Assembly (NCBI RefSeq): GCF_042186555.1
Contig: NC_133326.1
Coordinates: forward strand, 494,721,232-494,785,231
Length of the DNA stretch: 64,000 nt
From: Aquarana catesbeiana
Taxonomy: Eukaryota > Chordata > Amphibia > Anura > Ranidae
Direction: 5' to 3'
Position numbers and translations under genes: made by a program
Notes under the pieces: model-generated
Databases searched by the model: none
Seen by the model: only the letters and a program-made list of their open reading frames with translations
What the model was told of the DNA's origin: nothing
In this document: piece after piece, positions 43,498-53,962 of the stretch
Layout of the letters: each line of letters opens with the position of its first letter
How positions within the stretch are numbered: position 1 is the first letter of the stretch

Positions 43498-45747
43498 TTA
43501 ACCACTTCCCTACCGGCGTATAGGGAAATTACACCGGCAGAAACAGTCTCTTCCTCCGGGTGGGCGTCATATGGCGTCCGCCGGGGGCACAGCCCATTCC
43601 TGATCAGGTAAAGAGCCAATGAAAATGGCTCTTTACCACGTGACCGGCTGTGTTCAATCACAGCCTGTCACATGCACTGTCTTCGTGCATGCCACTCGTG
43701 CACTCCCCCAGGGGGCGATCGAGGATGAGGCATGTCACTCTGACACAGCCCATTCCTGATCAGGGTAAAGAGCCAATGAAAATGGCTCTTTACCATGTGA
43801 ACTGCTGTGTCCAAACACAGCCGGTCACAAATCTGAACAAACAGCGGTAACGAGCTGTTATCGGGTTCTCCTCATCACACACCAATCGTGTGTGAGGGGG
43901 AGATTGTGGTAATAGCTAGTTAGCGATCACAGTACACATCAATACACACTGATTGCCCCTAAATAAAGAGTACCTGTCTCCAGCCCATCAGAGTACCCGA
44001 GTACCAGTCTCCAGCCCATCAGAGTACCCGAGTACCAGTCTCCAACCCAGAGTACCTGTCTCCAGCCCAGAATACCCGAGTACCTGTCTCCAGCCCATCA
44101 GAGTACCTGAGTACTGCAGACCATCAGAGTACCAGAGTACCTGTCTCCAACCCAGAGTACCTGAGTACCTGTCTGCAGCCCACTAGACTATCCAAGTACC
44201 TATCTGCAGCCCATCAGAGTACCCGAGTACCTGTCACCAGCCCATCAGAGTACCTCTCTGCAGCACATTAGAGTACCTGAGTACCTATCTGCAGCCCATG
44301 AGAGTCTCTATCTGCAGCCCATCAGAGTACCCGAGTACCTGTCACCAGCCCATCAGAGTAGCAGAGTACCTCTCTGCAGCACATTAGAGTACCCGAGTAC
44401 CTATCTGCAGCCCATCAGAGTACCTATCTGCAGCCCATAAGTGTACCTGAGTACCTATCTGCAGCCCATGCCTCATAAAATATACGTTGGGGTGTTTGTT
44501 TTCCAAAATGGGGTCATTTTGTAGGTAATTCCATTGTCCTGGTGCTCCAGAGCCTTCAAAAGTGCGATAGGTAGGAATGAAATTGGATGTGTAATTGATG
44601 CTCCTAGAATGCCTTGGATGTTGGGCCACTGTATGTGGTCAGGCTGTGTAAAAGTCTCACACATGTGGTATCGCCATACTCAGTAGGAGTAGCAGAATGC
44701 ATTTTGGGGTGTAATTTTTGCTATGTACGTGCTATGTGTTAGAAAAATCTTATAAATTGACAACTTTGTGTTAAAAAAAAAAAAAAAAAAAAAAAAGCGT
44801 TTATTTTCTTTCCACATTTCCAAAAACTCGTGGAAAAAAAATGACATGTTCAAAAGACTCATTATGCCCCATAGAATATACGTTGGGGTGTTTGCTTACC
44901 AAAATGGATTAATTTTGTGGGTAATTCCACTGTCCTGGTGCTCCAGGACCTTAAAAAGTGTAAGAGGTAGGAATGAAATTAGAACACCTGATGGTGCTCC
45001 CTGCATGTTGGACCTCTCTATGTGGTCAGGCTGCGAAAAAGTCTCACACATGGCATCGCCATACTCAAGAGGAGTAGCAGAATGTATTTTGGGGTGTGAT
45101 TGCAAGTATGCACATGCTGTGTGTGAGAAATAACTTGTTATGACAATTTTGTGTTAAAAAAAAAAAATCGTCATCATTTTCTCAAAAATCGTGGGAAAAA
45201 AGTTAAAACTTAAAAAAAAAAAAAAAACCCTCGCCATCCCTTTTACTAAATACACTGAACTGTCTACTTTCCAAAAAGGGGTCATTTTGGGGGTATTTGT
45301 ACTGTCCTGACATTTCAGGGCCTCCATGAAATTACCGTAGATAGGCCGTCGGTACCAGTGTGATCAATTCTTAATGATTTGCACCATAGCTTGTAGACTC
45401 TATAACTTTCACACAGACCAAATAATATATAATAATGTGGGGGTTTTTTTACCAAAGATATGTAGGAGTGAGTATACATTTTGCCCCAAATTAATGAACA
45501 AAAATTACTTATTTGCAAAATTTTATAATAGAAACTAAAAAAAAGTGTTTGTTTTTTTTTTCCAAAATGTTTACTTTTTTAAACTTATATCGCAAAGAAA
45601 AACCCAGTAGTGATTAAATACCACCAAAAGAAAGCTCCATTTCTGTGAAAAAAATAAACATTTTGTTTGGGTACAGTGTTGCATAACTGAGCAATTGTCA
45701 TTCAAAGTGTGAGCAGGAAGGGGCAGAAAGTGCCCTGTAGTGGTTAA
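43498..45747. mobile_element. TTAACCACTT-family element, copy B4, 2.25 kb
   Basis: TTAA at 43498-43501 and TTAA at 45744-45747. Ends TTAACCACTTCCC and, from the right, TTAACCACTACAGGGCAC. It contains a 500-bp minisatellite (43975-44470) and a pair of related blocks (44470-44760 and 44870-45140, with atatacgttggggtgttt in each). It also has inverted gtaaagagccaatg words, and an AT-rich part (45150-45690) similar to 37400-37540 of B3. No transposase visible. Confidence 0.85.
43975..44470 (+). repeat. Minisatellite, CAGCCCATCAGAGTACC units
   Basis: About 16-20 irregular units of roughly 20-33 bases built from CCAGCCCATCAGAGTACC, CGAGTACCTGTCT and CTGCAGCCCAT. They vary in length by omission of the CGAGTACC word. 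An array this long was not seen in other family members here. Confidence 0.9.
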
Positions 45748-46640
45748 GGTCCATGGGAGTGTACCATGAATGATGGGCCAAATAAAAACTTTCAAAGAGA
45801 TACAAGCTGAACTCCAAAGTCAAGATACATTAGTGTCTGATCACAGCATCCATCGCTTTTTGGGCTCAAAAAAAAAAAAAAAAAAATAGAGGACGACCCA
45901 GGAGGACTTCACTGTAGTAGGAAAAAAAAAAAAACATTCTTGAGTTAGCTAAAATGCACATTCACAAGCCACAATGCTTCTGGGAGAATGTCTTTTGGAC
46001 ACAAGACAAAACCAAACCTTTTTTGTCAAGTCACATCAGCTCTTGGTTCGCAGATGAAAAGAATGAAGCTTAAAAATACAATGTACCCACTGTGAAACAT
46101 GGAGGCGGCTTGGTTAGGTTTTAAGAGCTGCTTTGCAATGTCTGGCATGGGTGTACCATGAATCTGTGCAGGGAACAATGAAATTTCAAGACTATCAAGG
46201 AAATCTGGAGCGATATATACTGCACAGTGTATGAATGCTCTGTCTCTGTTACAGGTCAAGGGTCCACCAACAGGATAATGACTCGAAAAACACAGCTAAA
46301 AATACCCAAGAATGGTAAGAACAAAATACTGGACTATCCTGAAGTGGTCTTCTGCGAGGACCAATCTGAATCCTACTGAACATCTATGAAAAGAGCTGAA
46401 ACATGCAGTCTGGAGAAAGCACCATTCAAACCTGAAACAGCTGAAACCGTTTGCTCAAGTGGAGAGAGCAAAACTACCTAAATCGGTGATGCAAATATCT
46501 CATTGAAACCTAGTAAAATAACTTATTTGCGGTGATTCCCTTTAAGGGTTATGCAAAAAAATATTAGGTTAAGAGTCCCATAATTTCTGTCTATGCCATT
46601 TTCCTTGTTTTCTCATTTAAAATATTCTATTGAATCAAAA
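45748..46640 (+). pseudogene. Tc1-like transposase remnant (Tc1-F)
   Basis: Plus-strand decayed coding sequence: catcgctttttgggctc, gtgaaacatggaggcgg (VKHGGG), ccaccaacaggataatgactcgaaaaacacagc (the NDSKNTA block), then tgaatcctactgaacatctatg (NPTEH-L). Stops are frequent. The start is cut by element B4. A right terminal repeat could not be fixed; sequence after about 46560 resembles it. Confidence 0.75.
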
Positions 46641-46645
46641 AAGCA

Positions 46646-46816
46646 GGTGGAAAAATTTGACCAAACAGTGACTGCAGCTAATCAGATGATATCCATTGTT
46701 CAAGTAATCTGACAGCTGCAGGTGCCGGCTGTCAAAATACAAGAATCAGCAGTGGGAGATTCATCCATTCATGCTATTTAATGTCCGCTAAAATAATAAT
46801 GTGTATGGCCAGCTTC
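46646..46816. repeat. Dispersed repeat ending GTGTATGGCCAGCTT (copy 2)
   Basis: Shares cagtgactgcagcta and gtgtatggccagctt with copies at 12846-13075 and 48727-48905. Non-coding. Confidence 0.5.
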
Positions 46817-47194
46817 ACTATACTCCTGTCTCACGAGTTGGAAGTCTGTGGACGTTGATAGCATTCTTCAACACGGTGTAACAGAGGACAGTAGCTCCCA
46901 TTCAAGTCAATGCCGACCTGGTGCAAATCAGCAGGGGAAATACAAAGAAAAATTGTTGAATAAAGGAACAAATGTAATACAATTTCAGGGATCATAAAGG
47001 TTGAGTTATTATTGTTGCAGTAATTGCTGATGTGAGTTTTTACATGCTTCCTCTTTCTTATTTTTGATTTAAATGTAGGAGATTTGTAGAAAAGGCCCTA
47101 GAGGAAAAGCAGATTATCCACCACAGTCATGCTGTCTCACTGCTTAGCAACTGTTAAGATAGGAAATCACCCATACAGGGGACTGTATTCTTTT
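46817..47194. other. Unassigned sequence
   Basis: No recognised element or reading frame between the dispersed repeat and the 3' end of the L1-type LINE. Confidence 0.4.
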
Positions 47195-47550
47195 ACAAAG
47201 GGTTTTATTTGAAAAATAATTCAGACAGATTAGGTTAACAATGAGATGGTTACATTATATATGGAAAAACTAGAAAAATCCCACAAAAGGGATAAAACAA
47301 GAAAATTCTATAACTTCCAAGTTCAATTTATCGTAGTCCATAAGTCCCTGGTTGAGAGGTCTTGAGATTCTGGGTTGTATCGCGTGATGAACTAAAGCAG
47401 AGACATCCGGGCATAATGTTAGGGATCGCAAAACTTTTAAACATGTTAACATTGGATGTCCGTATGGGCAAGTATACGATATATTTTTAGGAGGATGCGA
47501 TCACTGTAACCATCCACACCTAAGCCATGCCCTAAAGACTGGTGGAATTA

Positions 47551-47972
47551 AGGCCTCATGTACATTGCTGCATGCTAAACAGACGTTTAGGAGCAGTTGG
47601 GCATTTTTTTCAACTGCGCCTGAACTCTCCTCTGTCATCTTATCAGTACATGTACACAGGGTCCTTTCTAGTCGTTTCTAGGCAGTTGTGTTTAGAGCCC
47701 TTTTTTGGAAAGCAAAAAAATGAGTTCAGACGCTGAGTTTAGAGGCATTTCAATCGCTAAACGCGGTAACTCGCATTTAGCCGCGTTTTGTTTACAGGCG
47801 TTTTTCATCTTTGGCTAATTTTTTTTCAAACACTTCTAAACACAAACGCAGCAAAACGCCGCTAAACGTGACATGTAAACGCAGCAAAACGGACGTTTTA
47901 ATAGTTGGTTACTAGCTGTCAAGTTAAATCGCTCAGGAGAGGTTGTAAAAACGTCCCGTGTACATTAAGCCT
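47551..47972. mobile_element. MITE in the LINE 3' region
   Basis: AGGCCTCATGTACATTG at 47551 and the inverse AGGCTTAATGTACACGG from 47972. The body has inverted AAACGCGGCTAAA-like words. Both flanks are LINE 3' sequence. A 3-bp duplication (TTA against GTA) is imperfect. No coding frame. Confidence 0.7.
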
Positions 47973-48130
47973 GTAAGTAAACATGCACAAAAAGAAAAAC
48001 TGGAGCGAAAACTGAAAAATAGAAAGAAAAAAAGGAGGAAAAAAAAAAAGAGAGCCAGGAGGAAAAGAAAGAAAAGAGGAGTCCCACGGGGTGTGCGCCG
48101 GACAGTAGCTAAATTGAAAGAAGCTTGTTA

Positions 48131-48640
48131 TCAAATCTGGAAGGTTGGTTGCCAGACACCAAGACATTTCTTGTGTGTATCTGAGGCTAAAGCGGTCAGC
48201 TTCTCGTTTACCATGATATCGTTCATACGATTCTTAACTGCTTCAAAGCTGAGTAGAGGAGTTTTCCAAGCCCTCTCTATGGTCATCTTAGTTGCAGTAA
48301 AAAGATGCAAGGCCAACTGGCATTCCAGGCGGAGCAGTTCTGCAATAGGTTTGGTAAGGGTTCCTTTTGATGTCGGTCTGGAGTAAGTTACGGAGAAGGG
48401 TATATACTCTAACCCAGGGATCTCCAAACTATGGCCCTGCAGTTATCACGGGACTACACTTTCCATGAGGCAGTCAGTTTGGAGACCCCTGCTGTAACCC
48501 ATAGTCTGCATACCTTAGGAGAAGACCAGCAAATGTGTGCCATGGTGCCTTCCTGAGAACATCCGCGGAAGCAAAGAGGAGAATAAGGAATAAATTGTGC
48601 CAGCCTAGGCGGCGTATAGTACCATCAGTACAACACTTTG
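48131..48640 (-). pseudogene. LINE ORF2 C-terminal fragment
   Basis: Translating minus from about 48630 gives RWYYTPPRLAQF, then the cysteine-histidine block C-x3-C-x7-H-x3-C (CFRGCSQEGTMAHIC). This is the ORF2 C-terminal zinc-knuckle-like motif of L1 and Tx1 LINEs. After the hAT-like insert it resumes as frame 48427-48131 with ELLRLECQLALHLFTATKMT, KTPLLSFEAVKNRMNDIM and KKCLGVWQPTF, ending at a stop. A shift near 48330 is possible. Confidence 0.75.
48415..48491. mobile_element. Tiny hAT-like MITE, 77 bp
   Basis: CAGGGATCTCCAAACT and, from the right, CAGGGGTCTCCAAACT are inverted tips. Flanks CTCTAACC (48407-48414) and CTGTAACC (48492-48499) match 7 of 8, as expected for an old 8-bp hAT duplication. 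The centre includes gggactacactttccatgag. Confidence 0.85.
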
Positions 48641-48726
48641 TAAGCATTCTCCAATATTAGGATATTCTTGGAGCTTTTGAGAAGACTGTATTCAATGGGA
48701 CAGCTGTATTACAGGCTTGCATTGTA

Positions 48727-48905
48727 AGGCTGGGCATAGACAGCCCATGTTTCAGCAAATTCATGCTGAATTTGCAAACATGTGAACTGTAGGAGGCCCT
48801 GCAAGCACTACCCGGCTAGACAAAAATACATTTAAAAAAATAACTAAGCTGGGTGGAAAATTGTCAGCCGAACAGTGACTGCATCTAAAGCAGTCACTGT
48901 GTGTT
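48727..48905. repeat. Dispersed repeat (copy 3), GGCTGGGCATAGAC end
   Basis: Starts aggctgggcatagacagcc and includes aacagtgactgcatctaaagcag, shared with 46646-46816. Non-coding. Confidence 0.5.
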
Positions 48906-48919
48906 AGTACAATAAATTT

Positions 48920-49816
48920 TAGAACGCTGCGAGTGTTGAGAGCAATAATTCTAGCACTAGGCCTCCTCTGTAAAGCCTCGTACACACAATACGATTGTTG
49001 GCCAACCGAGCGTCTGATTTTTGTCTTAAGGGCGTGTGCCAGGATCTTGTCTTGCATACTAATAGTACACAATTGTCATGCAACAAACACGAACGTAGTG
49101 ACGTACTACGAGGAATTTCAGCTCTTGAGCGTCACCCTTTGGGCCCCTTCTGCTAATTTCGTGTTTAGTGAGCACTGATTCCAAGCATGCATGTTTGTAC
49201 CTTTTGTGTGACGGATTTGTGTACTGACCATCAGAAAATCTGACATTAAACCGTTGTCCGCCGAAAATTTACTAGCCTGTCATCCAACATTTGTTGGCCG
49301 AAAGTTGGACAACAATTGTCAAAAGGAGAGTACCAACGGTAAGATTTTAGGACAACAGTCTGTCAACAGACAATCTCCTGCCAACAATCGTAACGTGTAT
49401 CCGAGGCTTAACTCTAAACAGGTAACCGTTAACATTTTTTAAAGCATCACCTATGGAGATTTTTAAGTACCGTAGTTTGTCGCCATTCCACGAGTGTGCG
49501 CAATTTTAAACCATGACATGTTTGGTATCTATTTACTCAGCATAGCATCATCTTTCACATTACACAAAAAATTTGGCTAACTTTACTGTTTTTTTTTTTT
49601 TTTTTTAATTCATAAAAAGTTTATTTTTTCAAAAAAAATTGCGTTTGAAAGATCACTGCTCAAATGCAGTGTGACATAAAATATTGAAACGACCGCAATT
49701 TTTATCTCTAAGTGATATATCTATCTATCTATCTATCTAATGTTTGGGGGTTCCAGGTCATTTTCTAGCAAAAAATACTGATTTTAACTTGTAAGCAACA
49801 AGTATCAGAAAAAGGC
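48920..49816. repeat. Dispersed repeat family C, copy 2, with MITE inside
   Basis: Same order as 43010-43492, interrupted at cctcctctg by the Harbinger-like MITE and cut on the right by the GGCCCC MITE at 49820. Its tail (ggcgtgaagggattagg) resumes at about 50056. Confidence 0.8.
48974..49408. mobile_element. Harbinger-like MITE, AGCCTCGTACACAC ends
   Basis: Inverted tips AGCCTCGTACACACAATACG and, from the right, AGCCTCGGATACACGTTACG, flanked by TAA (48971-48973) and TAA (49409-49411). Both the tip and the duplication match the 2.3-kb Harbinger element at 20074-22369, so it is probably mobilised by the same transposase family. The inner part repeats caatcgt/acgattgtt words. Non-coding. Confidence 0.88.
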
Positions 49817-49819
49817 TAA

Positions 49820-50052
49820 GGCCCCTTTCACACTGCCGTGACTTGAAAGTTGCGAGATTTCGCGGCCGCGATTTTGGGAACGCCTGTGTAAACTTGAGGT
49901 CTATGGACGTCAACTCGCATCAATGTCAGACCAAAGCAGTACAGGGACTAATTTAAAGTCGCACAGATATGAATGGTATTCGTTGGAAATCATGGGGTAC
50001 GGACTTGTCATGCAACTATGCAGTCCCAAGTCGCACAAGTGTGAAAGGGGCC
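49820..50052. mobile_element. MITE with GGCCCCTTT ends, copy 2
   Basis: GGCCCCTTTCACACTGCCG and TGTGAAAGGGGCC tips, flanked by TAA (49817-49819) and TTA (50053-50055), a TWA duplication with one change. The body is closely similar to 9854-10077. Confidence 0.85.
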
Positions 50053-50059
50053 TTAGGCG

Positions 50060-50640
50060 TGAAGGGATTAGGAAGAATTAAAGCACAACAAACTGCAAAG
50101 CAGGAAGTAGAATCTTAGTAATATAATGAGAAAATATGGTTGCTCCCCCATGTGCACATATAAATCACAAATCATATGTAGATATATATTAGATAAAAGG
50201 GTAGAGAAACATTCCATTGATAAAATTATTTCCTAATCTCTTATATAAGAATATATATTCCCTTTAAAGCTGGGCCTCAGGCAAACCGCTAAATGCACAG
50301 ATGTGCAGCATAAATAAGAGTTTAACGTGCCAAAGGATTTATCTTTTTGTCCATCCAGCCACAGATTTACGCAGATTTGCCACACAGCACAGCCCTGTCC
50401 GTCAGGCCCCAATTGTCCTCTGCTGCAGTTAATAAACATTGACAGGTCTTGTTCCTCCCCAGCCTGTGCCTGGACAGTAAAAGGAGAAGCATCAGATTGA
50501 TGAAGCTGACATTCTGCTCCCTCCTACTTTGAGCATATTGTTTTAGTCCATCAGCACAACTGACTGACTCCTGCCAGTGCTGCCTCTCCTTCTCTCAGCA
50601 TTTCTGTAGGGCAGGGATACTCAACCTTTGGAAAAGCGAG
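50060..50640. other. Repeat-poor stretch, candidate conserved non-coding element
   Basis: From about 50230 to 50600 the sequence is balanced in composition, has no repeat matching elsewhere in the window, and contains no terminal inverted repeats. It includes developmental-enhancer-like words (gcataaataag, gcagttaataaac, tgctgctgcag-like). Function is inference. The end (50607-50645, cagggatactcaaccttt) is the truncated tip of a hAT-like MITE. Confidence 0.35.
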
Positions 50641-50645
50641 GGCCA

Positions 50646-51043
50646 TTAAAGAGGTTCTAAAGGCTGAAGGTTTTTACCTTCATGCATTCTATACATGAAA
50701 GTAAAAAACCTTCCGTGTGCAGCAGCCCCCCGTAATACTTACCTGACCCCCCCCCTTTTGATCCAGCGATGTGCACAAGAGCATTGTCTCTTTGGGGTTT
50801 CTCCCTCATTGGCTGAGACAGCAGCGGGAGCCATTTGCTGTCAATCACAGCCAGTGAGCCAATTAGGAGAAAGAGGGGGATGGGCCGGGAAACCACGGCT
50901 CCGTGTCTGAATGGACAGGCAGAGTAGCAGCTTGGGAGCAAGTCTGTTTGGGTGCCCCCATTGCAAGCTGCTTGCTCTGGGGGCACTCGACAGGAGGGAG
51001 GGGCCAGAAGTATAAAAAAAAATTGCCTTTAATATTACTTTAA
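50646..51043 (+). mobile_element. Family A MITE, copy 5
   Basis: TTAA at 50646-50649 and TTAA at 51040-51043. Ends AGAGGTTCTAAAGG and, from the right, AGTAATATTAAAGG. The body keeps acttacctgaccc (50737), GGCTGAGACAGCAGCGGGAGCC and ggggcactcgacagg. The right TTAA is shared with the next element. Confidence 0.9.
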
Positions 51044-51512
51044 AGTCAATGTAAACCTGATTCATGAAATTTGACCTGGGCACATCTATCTCTAGTGTTT
51101 TATTATCTCTCTCCAAAGCACCAAGTCCCGTGTGTTTCTGCTGCTCTGTTCCTCTGTCATCAGCATGAGAACTTCTGACAAGCTCCCCCTCAACAGAGAT
51201 AAAACCAGCCTGAAATGTGCGATTAGCAGAGAGCTTGTCTTGTCACAGCACAGCTCTGGACATTCCTACCTTCCTTTGCCTATGTGGGGGTATGTGCCTT
51301 TCCTCCAATCAGCTGTCTTGGCAATAATCCACTCCCATTGCTGAACACAAAGAGAAAATCTCTAACAGGATGTTCACTTTCTAAAGAATATAGCAATTTG
51401 AAGACAGCAGATATACATGTAAAACCTATGTAGGGAGATTTGTTTCATCTCTGTGTATCATCTGAAGCTGTTCACTTGACTGGGTATATGTAAGGGTGTA
51501 CATCCACTTTAA
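51040..51512. mobile_element. TTAA-flanked MITE, AGTCAATGTAAACC type
   Basis: Begins at the TTAA shared with the previous element (51040-51043) and ends at TTAA 51509-51512. Tips AGTCAATGTAAACCTG and, from the right, AGTGGATGTACACCC. Inside are leukaemia-virus-like but meaningless open frames; no transposase. Confidence 0.75.
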
Positions 51513-51639
51513 GTGATTCAGTAACCGGTCCCGGACCACAATAAAATGAATGGGTTCAGAATTTCAATTTTTTTATTATGAATACCAGAATTAGATTTTA
51601 AACAACAATCAGGGTCATCATTTCCCAGATGTTTACCCA

Positions 51640-52340
51640 CCGTTCACAAAAAGAAATCGTACATGAAACTTGTGTGAAACACGGTCTTGGTTCACTTTTT
51701 ACAAAGGTGGTGCAGCTGGTGCAGCTAACCCGCTGGAAAGTGGCTTTCCAGCGGGTTAGCTGCGCTTTGAAATAGACTTTTTGAAATAGACTTCTATTAG
51801 ATCTTGCGGGTGAAGTGCGCTTTCAGAAAGCACACCAAACACACAGAATATAATAGAAGACTATGATTCAGTGCAGCTAACCTGCAGGAACCTGCAGTGC
51901 TGCACCCACAGATCAGTGTAAAAGTAGCCTAATAGTTGTTATCCCTTTTATAGGTGCGAATATGCACATTGCAAAAGCTATTATGCCCAGTGTACGTGAT
52001 GTTTATTATTATTTCTCTTGCAGCTGCTGCTGGCATTTCTCTCCAGGCTGCTATAAAGGATTAGAGGTGGAGTGTATTTTGTAGCACTCCGCCTGGGACA
52101 GCAGCTGGCGCTACAGAGGAAGCATTGTCTTATGCGGTTCCTGCTCCCTCTGTGGCCACCTGCTTCCTCTGCTGCCGGCGCTGGCTAACTGTACTGATAC
52201 TTTGGGATGGTGGGTCAGCAAGCCCAGATCGAGATCAATGGGTTTCCGACCCCAGGCATGCGCTTCCCTTGTTTGAGGTTACAGGCCACATCAGAGGGCT
52301 CAAGTTGAGCACTCCTGCTGGAGGGGGACTGCAATAAGCT
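51640..52340. repeat. Non-coding repeats with short hairpin; copy 2 of the 3325 repeat
   Basis: GCTAACCCGCTGGAAAG and CTTTCCAGCGGGTTAGC (51725-51764) form a perfect short hairpin. Positions 51770-51870 have inverted agacttctatta blocks similar to 3080-3160. Positions 52105-52330 match 3325-3530. No protein signal. Confidence 0.5.
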
Positions 52341-52489
52341 GATATGTCAAATCCTGTTCTTACGTTTAAAAAAAAAGTGTAATCCATTTATTCGGTAATA
52401 CAGAGCGATACTGAAGCCTTTAAAATCTGCCTGGAGTTCAGCATTGCATCATGACAGCTGGTAACTCTGTGATAAGATTATCACAACAA

Positions 52490-52490
<1 letters not shown>

Positions 52491-52520
<30 letters not shown>
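52491..52520 (+). repeat. Poly(A) tract, about 29 bases
   Basis: A near-pure A run with no retroelement recognised upstream on plus. Confidence 0.9.
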
Positions 52521-52523
<3 letters not shown>

Positions 52524-52594
52524 GAGGACAAACAGCAAAACTTGGCAGCTGCTGTCAAAGACGATCCTATAGCAGGCAGCCTGATGTTATAGAG

Positions 52595-52753
52595 CAGGGA
52601 TATGCAATTAGCGGACCTCCAGCTGTTTCAGAACTACAAGTCCCATGAGGCATCGCAAGACTCTGACAGCCACAAGCATGACACCCAGAGGCAGAGGCAT
52701 GATGGGACTTGTAGTTTTGCAAAAACTAAAGGTCCGCTAATTGCATAACCCTG
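52595..52753. mobile_element. hAT-like MITE, 159 bp
   Basis: CAGGGATATGCAATTAGCGG and, from the right, CAGGGTTATGCAATTAGCGG are inverted tips. Flanks TTATAGAG (52587-52594) and TTATAGAC (52754-52761) match 7 of 8. Inner words aactacaagtccca and tgggacttgtagtt are also inverted. No coding capacity. Confidence 0.92.
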
Positions 52754-52779
52754 TTATAGACCTTAAATGGGCCATAATA

Positions 52780-53240
52780 AGTCCAGTTGTGTTCCTAATG
52801 TGTTGGGCTGATCTGAAACTCAAGCTGGCTCTGACTACTATAGGGAAGGATGACTAGTGCTTTTGACTGTGAAAATCACTCACCATTGCTCATAGTAATT
52901 TTTAAAATTAGTTGGAAAATGTGTAATAATCTTTACATGTCTATAGATATCTCAGGACCCCATCCTAGCACCAAATTCAACAATTGTTACAGAGGATCAG
53001 ATATGAGTCAGGCCTTGCATGGGGTAAATGGAAGATCCACAGTTATGGAAACCCCCTGCCTTCCAAACAAAAAATGGCTTCACAAAGCCACTTGTAAACA
53101 AACAGATCGCCCGGAAATAAGCTAGGGCAAATCTCTGTCACTATGCCAGCACTCCTCCCCCCCCTTTATTTATTTATTTTTAGATACTCTGCCACTTGTA
53201 CTAGCCAAGGCAGATACATGTCTCATGCTAGTCCACCCCC
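52780..53240. other. Unassigned sequence
   Basis: No recognised element. The frame 52850-53125 has no domain and no flanking splice consensus. Confidence 0.4.
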
Positions 53241-53245
53241 TAGAC

Positions 53246-53381
53246 CAGTGATGGCGAACCTTGGCACCCCAGATGTGTTGGAACTACATTTCCCATGATG
53301 TTCATGCCCTCTGCAGCGTAGGTGAGCATTATGGGAAATGTAGTTCTAAAACATCTGGGGTGCCAAGGTTCGCCATCACTG
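53246..53381. mobile_element. hAT-like MITE, 136 bp, perfect 8-bp duplication
   Basis: CAGTGATGGCGAACCTTGGC on the left and its exact inverse at 53381 on the right. Flanks CCCTAGAC at 53238-53245 and 53382-53389 are identical. The two arms pair along most of the element (catctggggtgcc, tacatttccca), so the whole unit folds back. The clean arms and duplication make it one of the younger insertions in the window. Confidence 0.95.
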
Positions 53382-53389
53382 CCCTAGAC

Positions 53390-53962
53390 CCACTTTTACT
53401 TACCTTTGTAGCACCTCCTCACTGCTACTTTCTCTATCGTAGCCACCACAAAATACCCAGTGCTTTCAGGTATGAGGGTGCATGTGACCCCCTCCCATGT
53501 TGCAGTGTTCAGGCCTGAGACTGTTTGCAATGCCCAAAAATTGTTATATGACTGAGGGTCATATAATCAACCCCGTGTAAGTTATGTTGGTTATTTTGCT
53601 GAAACAAAAGAGAAGAAGCAGGGGGTGCTGGGATATTGAGCACAAGTGGGTCAGGAGATATGTTTTACAGAGATTTGACATAAAGGTCTCTTTAAGAGAG
53701 AAAAGAATCAAATATCTTAACCATTGGCAATGTCAAAAAGAAGACTGTTCTGTTGCATAAATGTAAGTGGATGGTGATGTCTCCTCACTTATTGTTGTCA
53801 GTAAACGTCAGGCTTTCCATGGTCCTTTTGCATGTTGCAGGACTGATACATAAAATATACATACCGTGTTACCATAAAGGAAAGGAACCAACATCCTATA
53901 GTGTTAAGTCATCAATATCTACTTTTAGGCTTACCAAGCATGCATTAATAATCTCAATATAC
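53390..53962. other. Presumed intron sequence 3' of the RNF130 exon
   Basis: No repeat ends or further exon recognised. On minus this is the start of the intron following the exon, opening with gtatat at 53962. Confidence 0.5.

Larger units (their letters stand above)
47195..48690 (-). mobile_element. L1/Tx1-group LINE, 3' portion
   Basis: On minus it starts in the C-terminal part of ORF2 (48690-48140), followed by a 3' untranslated region ending near 47195 with AATAAA (complement of 47214-47219). It is interrupted by a MITE (47551-47972) and by a 77-bp hAT-like element (48415-48491). The 5' part, with endonuclease and RT, is absent, as expected for 5' truncation during insertion. Confidence 0.75.

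Noticed and set aside
43953..44186. Frame with SEYPSTCLQP repeats
   Set aside because: Minisatellite translation; the unit length is irregular and not a multiple of three.
47958..48386. Lysine/arginine-rich 142-codon plus frame
   Set aside because: A purine-rich segment on the opposite strand of LINE sequence; composition artefact.
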